Assembly (NCBI RefSeq): GCF_900113015.1
Contig: NZ_FONV01000008.1
Location: 310,001-374,000 of the forward strand
Direction of reading: 5' to 3'
Source: Actinoplanes philippinensis
GTDB lineage: Bacteria > Actinomycetota > Actinomycetes > Mycobacteriales > Micromonosporaceae
DNA: 64,000 nucleotides
Translations under genes and position numbers: made by a program
The notes under the pieces: model-generated
Seen by the model: the letters and a program-made list of their open reading frames with translations, nothing else
Databases searched by the model: none
What the model was told of the DNA's origin: nothing
Part shown: positions 58,118 through 64,000 of the stretch, piece by piece
How the letters are laid out: the number at the start of each line of letters is the position of its first letter
Position numbering within the stretch: the stretch's first letter is position 1

Positions 58118-58894
58118 ATGTCGACCATCGAGATCAGCGGCCTGCACAAGTCGTTCGGCGCCCTGGAGGTGCTGCGCGGCATCGACCTGTCCGTCGAGGC
58201 CGGCGAGGTGGTGTGCGTCATCGGGCCCTCCGGCTCGGGCAAGTCGACGCTGCTGCGCTGCGTGAACCTGCTGGAGGAGCCGACGTCCGGCACGATCCGG
58301 GTGGCCGGGACCGAGGTCACCGACCCGGACTGCGACATCGACGCCGTACGCCGCGGGATCGGCATGGTGTTCCAGCAGTTCAACCTGTTCGGCCACCTGA
58401 CCGTGCGGGAGAACGTGACGATCGCCCAGCGGCGGGTCCTCAGGCGCAGCCGCGCCGAGGCGGAGCGGGTCGCCACCGCCAACCTGTCCCGTGTCGGCCT
58501 GCTCGACAAGGCCGGGGCCTATCCGGCGCAGCTGTCCGGCGGGCAGCAGCAACGGGTCGCCATCGCGCGGGCCCTGGCCATGGACCCGCAGCTGATGCTC
58601 TTCGACGAGCCGACCAGCGCCCTCGACCCGGAGCTCGTCGGCGAGGTGCTCGCCGTCATGCGCGGGCTCGCCGCCGAGGGCATGACCATGCTCGTGGTCA
58701 CCCACGAGATGGCGTTCGCGCGTGAGGTCGCCCACCGGGTGGTGTTCATGGACGGCGGTGTCGTCGTCGAGCAGGGGCCGCCGGCCGAGGTGTTCGGCTC
58801 GCCCCGTGAGGAGCGCACCCGCACCTTCCTGCACCGGGTTCTCGAACCGGCCCGGGTCAGTGAGAACGAGATCGGCGTCCAGCGCAAGGAGTGA
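58118..58894 (+). CDS. Polar amino-acid ABC transporter ATPase (GlnQ type)
   Basis: The product is 258 aa with Walker A GPSGSGKST, the MVFQQFNLFGHLTV Q-loop typical of GlnQ/HisP, signature LSGGQQQRVAIARAL, Walker B LMLFDEPTSALDPE and the switch His in VVTHEM. GGAAGGAGAGG lies before ATG 58118, one base after the permease stop. It ends the operon. Confidence 0.95.
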   Translation: MSTIEISGLHKSFGALEVLRGIDLSVEAGEVVCVIGPSGSGKSTLLRCVNLLEEPTSGTIRVAGTEVTDPDCDIDAVRRGIGMVFQQFNLFGHLTVRENVTIAQRRVLRRSRAEAERVATANLSRVGLLDKAGAYPAQLSGGQQQRVAIARALAMDPQLMLFDEPTSALDPELVGEVLAVMRGLAAEGMTMLVVTHEMAFAREVAHRVVFMDGGVVVEQGPPAEVFGSPREERTRTFLHRVLEPARVSENEIGVQRKE

Positions 58895-58998
58895 CGGGCA
58901 ATCTGAGACGGCCGTCGCGCGAAACGGCGGCCGTTGAGCCTTCCCGCAGCTCCCGCCGTACCCCACACCGCATACCCATGGCGGAAAGGGTGAGGCAG

Positions 58999-59757
58999 AT
59001 GGCTACAAAGAGTAGGCGTGTCGTGCTGTTCGGGATCAGTGCGGCGGTCGTCGTCGCGGGGGCGGTGGTGACGCCCCAGGCGTTCGCCGCCACCACCCCG
59101 GGCTTCGGCAGATTCGGGTTCTTCGGGTCCCGCAACAACGCGGGCGCCGGAAACAACGCCGGAGCCGGCAACAACGCGGGCGGCGGCGCCGCGGCGGGCA
59201 ACGGCGACTGCACCGACGTGCAGCTCGTCTTCGCCCGCGGCACCGGCGAACCGCAGGGCCTCGGCATCGTCGGCCGGCCCCTGGCCCAGGCGCTCGCCTC
59301 CGAGCTGCCCGGCAGGACGGTCAGCTCGTTCGCGGTCGTCTACGCGGCGGCGGCCAACCAGCGCAGCGCCGGCCCCGGCGCGACGAACATGAGCCAGCAC
59401 ATCGCATCGGTCGCCGCGGCCTGCCCGGAGACACAGTTCGTCATCGGCGGCTACTCCCAGGGCGCCAGCGTCACCGACATCGCGATGGGCATCCGCGGCG
59501 CCGGGACGGCGGGCGAGGCGATCGACGCCGACCTGACCGGCCGGGTGTCCGCGGTGGTGGTCTTCGGCAACCCGCTCGGGCTGCAGCGGCGCACCATCGC
59601 CGGCAGCAGCGCCGAGTTCGGCCCGAAGGCCAAGGAGTTCTGCAACAACGGCGATCCGGTCTGCGGTGGCGGCAACAACTTCGCGGCCCACCTGGCGTAC
59701 CCGCGTAACGGCACGGTCCAGCAGGCCGCCGAGTTCGCCGCCGGAAAGGTCGGCTGA
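58999..59757 (+). CDS. Secreted cutinase/carboxylesterase
   Basis: The product is 252 aa. A signal peptide (about 1-29, TPQAFA) is followed by an Asn/Ala/Gly linker with repeated NNAGAG units (about 42-65). The cutinase domain has DCTDVQLVFARGTGEP, IGGYSQGASV (Ser nucleophile in GYSQG) and CNNGDPVCGGGNNFAAHLAY, with the catalytic Asp, paired cysteines and His. It cleaves cutin, polyesters or lipid esters outside the cell. ATG 58999 has GAGG seven bases upstream. ATG 58978 is possible but lacks a ribosome site. Confidence 0.92.
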   Translation: MATKSRRVVLFGISAAVVVAGAVVTPQAFAATTPGFGRFGFFGSRNNAGAGNNAGAGNNAGGGAAAGNGDCTDVQLVFARGTGEPQGLGIVGRPLAQALASELPGRTVSSFAVVYAAAANQRSAGPGATNMSQHIASVAAACPETQFVIGGYSQGASVTDIAMGIRGAGTAGEAIDADLTGRVSAVVVFGNPLGLQRRTIAGSSAEFGPKAKEFCNNGDPVCGGGNNFAAHLAYPRNGTVQQAAEFAAGKVG

Positions 59758-60006
59758 CCCTCTTCGCGGAGCCGGTGGGCCTTGCTGCGGGTTCACCGGT
59801 TTCGCATGGAGCGAGAGCGAGAGGCGCACGCCCGGATCGGCCGTACCCTCTTCGGCAAACTCCCGCCCCAGCGGCCGCCGCCCGCGGCGCCGCGCCGCGC
59901 ATCGCCCCGAAGCCGTTTCACCCGGTGAGCGACGGCTGACGGAACGCGACCGGGCGGCCGCGCCGGTCAGCACTTACGATGGGCGTCGATTCGCGGGAGG
60001 CGCACA

Positions 60007-63000
60007 GTGAGTGCTGAGGTGTTCCGACGTCCGCCACGTCAGGCGGGGCCTCCGCCACCGGGTGCGGAGATGCTGCTGGAGTCGCGGGACCACCTGCGGT
60101 TCCTCGCCCAGCAGCGGACCGCTCTGCTGTGGCGGCATCCCGAGCCGGACACGCTCGCGTCGGTGGCCGCCTCCCCGCGGATGTGGGAGCGACGGCCCGG
60201 CGACGACGATTTCGCCGAGGTCCGCATCGCCGTCGACAGCCACCGGCTGCCGGCCGGCCTCGTCCTCCCCGAGGCCGCGCCGGCCGCCACCGGGCCGCTG
60301 CCGGGCCTGCCGGTGGCGGTGCGGCTGCGCGAGTTCCGCCGGCTGCTGCTGCGCGGCGACCGGGAGCCGGTGACCGGCCTGGCCAGGGCCGTGCTCGCCC
60401 AGCTCGCCACCCTGCACTCGCCGGACGAGCTGCGGCTCGCCGTGGTCGCCGCCCCCGAGCGGCGCGCCGGCTGGGACTGGGTGCTGTGGCTGCCGCACAC
60501 CCGCGCCGACCCGACCGGCGGGCGCCTCGTCTTCGACTCCATGACCGATCTCGATCAGGCCCTCGCGGCCGAGGCCACGCCCGTGGTGGTCGTCCTGGAC
60601 GGCGCCGCCCGCCCCGCCGAGATCCCGCAGACCATGACGGTGGTCGAGCTTTCCGGTCCGCCGACCGAGGATCAGAACCCGCGGTGGTACGAGGACGCGC
60701 GCTCCCTGCTACGACTCGACGTCGCCCCGTCGTCCCTCACCGTCGACACCGGCCTGTGGATCACCTCGCTGGGCCGCCCCGACGCCCTGACCACGATGCA
60801 GGCCGAGCGTACGGCGCAGGAGATCGCCCTCAACCACCTCTCCGACCCCTCCGCCGCCACCGCGGGTCCTTCCGCTACGTCCGGTCCCTCCGTTCCCGCC
60901 GCCCTCGAAGAGCCTCCGGTGGCGCCCTACGAGGACCTTTCGCCGGATCGCGAGCCGCTGCCACCGATCCCCGAAGACCCGTCGCTGGTCGTGGACCCCT
61001 CGCCCTCGGTGCCGCCGGTGGTGGAGCCCTCACCCTCGGTGCCGCCGGTCGCGGAGTCCTCATCCCCGCTGCTGGTCGCGGAGCCGCCGCCGCTGCGCAA
61101 CGAGCTGACCGACCTCCTGAGCCTCGGTGATCTCGCCGACCTCGACCCCACCACCGTCCGCCGGGGCCGCGACGGGCTGCGCCTGCCGCTCGGCCTCGCA
61201 CCGGACGGCGGCGTCGTCGAGCTCGACCTGGACACCATGGGCCCGCACGGCCTCGTCGTCGGCGCCACCGGCTCCGGCAAGAGCGAGCTGCTGCGTACCG
61301 TCGTCACCGCCCTCGCCGTGATCAACCGGTCCGAGGACTTCACCTTCGTCCTGGTCGACCACCGGGGCGGTGCGGCCTTCACCACCTTCGAGAAGCTGCC
61401 GCACATCAGCGCGATCATGGGCCACACCGACGAGCCGGCCGCCGTCGCCCGTCTCCACGACGCCCTCGCCGGTGAGCTGGCCCGCCGCGAGAGGGCGCTC
61501 GACGACGGGATCACGCTGCCCCGGCTGCTGGTGATCTGCGACGAGTTCACCGAGCTGCTGGAGCGGAGCCCGGACCTCGCCGACCTGTTCACCGAGATCG
61601 GCCGGACCGGGGCGGCGCTCGGCGTACACCTGCTGCTCGCCGCGCAGCGCCTGGAGGAGGGCCGCCTGCGTGGCCTCGACGGCCACCTGTCGTACCGCAT
61701 CGCCCTGCGCACCTTCTCCGCCACCGAGAGCCGGATCGCCCTCGGTGTCCCCGACGCCTACGACCTGCCCCGGCGGCCGGGAACCGGCCTGCTGAAGGCC
61801 GGCGACGGCCCGCTCGTTGCGTTCCGTGCCGCCTACGTCTCCGGCCCTTACGTTCCTGACGCCGAACCTGACGCCCATGTCTCCGGCGCTTACGTTCCCG
61901 GCGCCTCTCCGGGCGCGGCCGCCTTCGACGCCGGTGCTGACGCCTATGTCCCCGGCGGCCGTCCCGGTGATGACCGGCGCAGCGTCGCCGAGGTGATCGT
62001 CGACCGGCTCGCCGGGCACGGGCGGCCCGCGCACCAGGTGTGGCTGCCGCCGCTGACCGACCCGGCGAGCCTCGGTGACCTGCTCGGTGACCTGCACGTC
62101 GTCGAGGGCCGCGGCCTGGTCGCCGAGAGCTGGCCGGGCGCCGGGCGACTGACCGTGCCGCTCGGTGTCGTCGACCGGCCGTTCGAGCAGCGCCGCGACA
62201 CGTTCGTCCTGGAGATCGGCAACCTGGCCGTCGCCGGCGGCCCGCAGTCCGGCAAGAGCACCCTGCTGCGTACCGTGATCAGCGCTCTCGCTCTCACCCA
62301 CAGCCCTCGCGAGGTGCAGTTCTTCTGCCTCGACTTCGGCGGAGGGGGACTGCACCGCCTCGACGGCCTGCCGCACCTGGCCGGCGTCGCCGCCCGCACC
62401 GAGGGCGACACCGTGCGCCGCATCGTCGCCGAGGTCGCGCAGCTGATCGAGGACCGCGATGCGCGCCGGATCGAGTCGATCGCCGCCTACCGGCGCAGCC
62501 GCGCGTCCGGCGAGGTGACCGACGACCCGTTCGGTGACGTGTTCCTGGTCATCGACGGGTGGGCGACGCTGCGCCGCGACTTCGAGGAACTGGAGCAGGC
62601 CGTCATCGAGATCGCCCTGCGCGGCCCCGGCCTCGGCGTCCACGTCGTGGTCAGCGCGGGCCGGTGGGCCGACGTCCGCCCCGCCATGCAGCCGCTGTTC
62701 GGCGCCCGGCTCGAACTGCACCTCGGCGAGCCCGGCGACTCGGTCATCGACCGCCGCGCCGCCGCCGACGTCCCCGCCGGAGCGCCCGGCCGCGGCCTGA
62801 CCCCGGACCGGCTGCACTTCCTCACCGCCCTGCCCCGCATCGACGGCTCCACCGACGTGTCCGACCTCGCCGAGGGCGTCACCGACCTCGCCGGTCAGGT
62901 GAAGGCGGCCTGGCCGGACGACCCGGCGCCGCGGGTCCGGCTGCTGCCCGCCCTGATCCCGGCTGCTGACCTGGCCGGCGCACCCGGCCTGCCGATCGGC

Positions 63001-63684
63001 CTGAACGAGGCGAACCTGGCGCCGGTCTCCCTCGACCCGGCCGCCGACCGGCACCTGGTGATCTTCGGCGACGGCGCGTGCGGCAAGACCAACCTGCTGC
63101 GGCTGATCGCCCGTGGCGTCGTGGCGACCCATTCGCTGGCCGAGGCCCGGCTGGTGCTCGTCGACTACCGGCGGGGCCTGCGCGGCGCGATCGACGGCGA
63201 GCACCTGCTGGTCCACGCGACCACCAGCCAGCACCTGGCCGACAACATCGAGTCGATCCACGCCGCCATGTCCCGGCGGCTGCCCGGCCCCGACGTCACC
63301 GCCGAGCAGCTGCGCAACCGCAGCTGGTGGTCCGGTCCCGACCTGTACATCCTGGTCGACGACTACGACCTGGTCAGCGCCGGTGGCCACAACCCCCTGG
63401 CCCGGCTCGCCGAGCTGCTGCCGTACGCCCACGACATCGGCCTCCACCTGATCATCGCGAGGCGTTCCGGCGGCGCCGGCCGGGCCATGTACGAGCCACT
63501 GCTGCACCGCCTCCGCGAACTGGCCGTACCCGCGCTGATCATGTCCGGCGACCGGGAGGAGGGCCGCCTCTTCGGCAGTGTGCGACCAAGCCCACAGCCG
63601 CCCGGCCGGGGCTTCCTGGTGCGCCGCAGCGACGACGTCACCCTGGTCCAGACCGCCTGGAGCGACCCCGACACCCCGGCATAG
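60007..63684 (+). CDS. EccC-like triple FtsK/SpoIIIE ATPase lacking N-terminal membrane helices
   Basis: The product is 1225 aa. The N-terminal segment (LAQQRTALLWRHPEP, MWERRPGDDDFAEVRI) matches the cytoplasmic part that follows the two membrane helices of type VII secretion EccC, but no helices precede it. GGGAGG ten bases before GTG 60007 supports this short start. A Pro/Ser/Glu spacer at about 280-360 is followed by three ATPase domains: Walker A GATGSGKSE (with a CDEFTELL Walker B), GGPQSGKST and GDGACGKTN. Only the first looks fully canonical. A YVSGPYVPD/YVPG repeat insert lies at about 610-660. No esx, eccB, eccD or mycP gene is in the window. Confidence 0.88.
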   Translation: MSAEVFRRPPRQAGPPPPGAEMLLESRDHLRFLAQQRTALLWRHPEPDTLASVAASPRMWERRPGDDDFAEVRIAVDSHRLPAGLVLPEAAPAATGPLPGLPVAVRLREFRRLLLRGDREPVTGLARAVLAQLATLHSPDELRLAVVAAPERRAGWDWVLWLPHTRADPTGGRLVFDSMTDLDQALAAEATPVVVVLDGAARPAEIPQTMTVVELSGPPTEDQNPRWYEDARSLLRLDVAPSSLTVDTGLWITSLGRPDALTTMQAERTAQEIALNHLSDPSAATAGPSATSGPSVPAALEEPPVAPYEDLSPDREPLPPIPEDPSLVVDPSPSVPPVVEPSPSVPPVAESSSPLLVAEPPPLRNELTDLLSLGDLADLDPTTVRRGRDGLRLPLGLAPDGGVVELDLDTMGPHGLVVGATGSGKSELLRTVVTALAVINRSEDFTFVLVDHRGGAAFTTFEKLPHISAIMGHTDEPAAVARLHDALAGELARRERALDDGITLPRLLVICDEFTELLERSPDLADLFTEIGRTGAALGVHLLLAAQRLEEGRLRGLDGHLSYRIALRTFSATESRIALGVPDAYDLPRRPGTGLLKAGDGPLVAFRAAYVSGPYVPDAEPDAHVSGAYVPGASPGAAAFDAGADAYVPGGRPGDDRRSVAEVIVDRLAGHGRPAHQVWLPPLTDPASLGDLLGDLHVVEGRGLVAESWPGAGRLTVPLGVVDRPFEQRRDTFVLEIGNLAVAGGPQSGKSTLLRTVISALALTHSPREVQFFCLDFGGGGLHRLDGLPHLAGVAARTEGDTVRRIVAEVAQLIEDRDARRIESIAAYRRSRASGEVTDDPFGDVFLVIDGWATLRRDFEELEQAVIEIALRGPGLGVHVVVSAGRWADVRPAMQPLFGARLELHLGEPGDSVIDRRAAADVPAGAPGRGLTPDRLHFLTALPRIDGSTDVSDLAEGVTDLAGQVKAAWPDDPAPRVRLLPALIPAADLAGAPGLPIGLNEANLAPVSLDPAADRHLVIFGDGACGKTNLLRLIARGVVATHSLAEARLVLVDYRRGLRGAIDGEHLLVHATTSQHLADNIESIHAAMSRRLPGPDVTAEQLRNRSWWSGPDLYILVDDYDLVSAGGHNPLARLAELLPYAHDIGLHLIIARRSGGAGRAMYEPLLHRLRELAVPALIMSGDREEGRLFGSVRPSPQPPGRGFLVRRSDDVTLVQTAWSDPDTPA

Positions 63685-63755
63685 CGAGACTGGAATCGAT
63701 CAAAGAAGCGCGCTCCGGTAGCGCAAAGACGATGCATGTGGTTCGATTTGCAGTG

Positions 63756-63795
63756 AAAGGCCGGGCATCTTCCCCCGTGGATGCCCGGCCTTTTC
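63756..63795 (+). terminator. Strong rho-independent terminator
   Basis: A 14-bp stem AAAGGCCGGGCATC (63756-63769) pairs with 63780-63793 around a 10-base loop and runs into TTTTC. It is the best terminator in the window and separates the EccC-like gene from the P450. Confidence 0.9.
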
Positions 63796-63825
63796 TATGC
63801 ACGATCCGCGGGGAAGGCAGGCCTC

Positions 63826-64000
63826 ATGACAGTCCCCGGCAACCTCCACGCACAGCTCACCGGCAACGCCCCGCCCCGCCGCACGCAGCTGCCCGACGGC
63901 TCCCCGGTCTGGCTGGTCACCCGCTACGCCGACGTCCGCGCGCTGCTCGCCGACCCGCGTCTGTCGGTCGACAAGGCCAACGGTGACGGCTCCTGGCGCG
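63826..64000 (+). CDS. Cytochrome P450, N-terminal fragment (partial)
   Basis: The frame opens at ATG 63826 with GGAAGG upstream and runs off the window after 58 residues. The sequence PDGSPVWLVTRYADVRALLA followed by DPRLSVDKAN is the standard N-terminal signature of actinobacterial soluble P450s. The heme-binding cysteine lies outside the window, so function and substrate cannot be judged. Confidence 0.88.
   Translation, partial: MTVPGNLHAQLTGNAPPRRTQLPDGSPVWLVTRYADVRALLADPRLSVDKANGDGSWR

Noticed and set aside
61060..63507. Minus-strand open frame of about 815 codons opposite the EccC-like gene
   Set aside because: It has no recognisable motif and low-complexity composition. The plus strand has three Walker A motifs and a good ribosome site.
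60007..63684. Complete type VII secretion locus
   Set aside because: Only the EccC-like ATPase is in the window. No esx pair, eccB, eccD, eccE or mycosin gene is visible.
1..64000. Prophage, transposon or integrated element
   Set aside because: No integrase, transposase, tRNA attachment site or terminal repeats were seen, and GC and codon use are fairly uniform apart from short intergenic stretches.

Overview
The window is high-GC (roughly 70 percent) actinobacterial chromosome with strong third-position G/C and frequent GTG/TTG starts. Secreted cellulases and xylanases with CBM13/CBM2 modules, three LacI regulators, a DUF574-type SAM methyltransferase, SARP/AfsR and EccC-like proteins and many two-component systems point to a filamentous Micromonosporaceae such as Actinoplanes. 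The genus is an inference from gene content. No rRNA, tRNA, CRISPR array, insertion sequence or prophage was seen.

Region 1 (1-23.4 kb) is a plant-polysaccharide locus. It holds a GH6 cellulase divergent from a LacI regulator, a patatin-like lipase, a CUT1 sugar importer without its own ATPase, a second LacI regulator, and an ECF sigma factor fused to a zinc-finger anti-sigma segment, a membrane span and an AbfB/CBM42 domain. A GH10 xylanase and a GH62 arabinofuranosidase follow as a bicistron with near-identical CBM13 modules, then a CE1-type esterase with CBM2. PdxY, a zinc-ribbon thioredoxin, a methyltransferase, a NarL-type two-component system, a third LacI regulator and a secreted CBM13/beta-helix protein complete it. 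Palindromes of the CebR/CelR type (GGGAGCGCTCCC and variants) precede the cellulase, xylanase, esterase and a distant CE2-type esterase at 53.7 kb, suggesting one cello-oligosaccharide regulon.

Region 2 (23.5-40.3 kb) is a cell-envelope sensing and efflux block. A VanX-like dipeptidase faces a two-component system. That system is divergent from a ten-gene same-strand run: adaptor, ATPase, FtsX permease, two lipoproteins, then a second adaptor, ATPase and permease, then a response regulator and kinase. A third related two-component pair with a secreted hydrolase lies beyond a bidirectional terminator. All three kinases and both lipoproteins carry a similarly spaced four-cysteine extracytoplasmic pattern.

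Region 3 (40.3-52.7 kb) holds a MarR/FAD-monooxygenase pair around a perfect palindrome, a GGDEF-EAL protein, an ECF sigma factor, a stand-alone ketol-acid reductoisomerase coupled to an alpha/beta-hydrolase-TPR fusion, and a SARP/NB-ARC regulator without TPRs. That regulator is translationally coupled to an alpha/beta-hydrolase that has lost its catalytic Ser and His. A TPR-GGDEF protein follows.

Region 4 (52.7-64 kb) carries the CE2-type esterase, a neprosin-domain protein, a quinone-oxidoreductase-like enzyme, a complete polar amino-acid ABC importer, a cutinase, an EccC-like triple-ATPase without the usual membrane anchors, and the start of a cytochrome P450.
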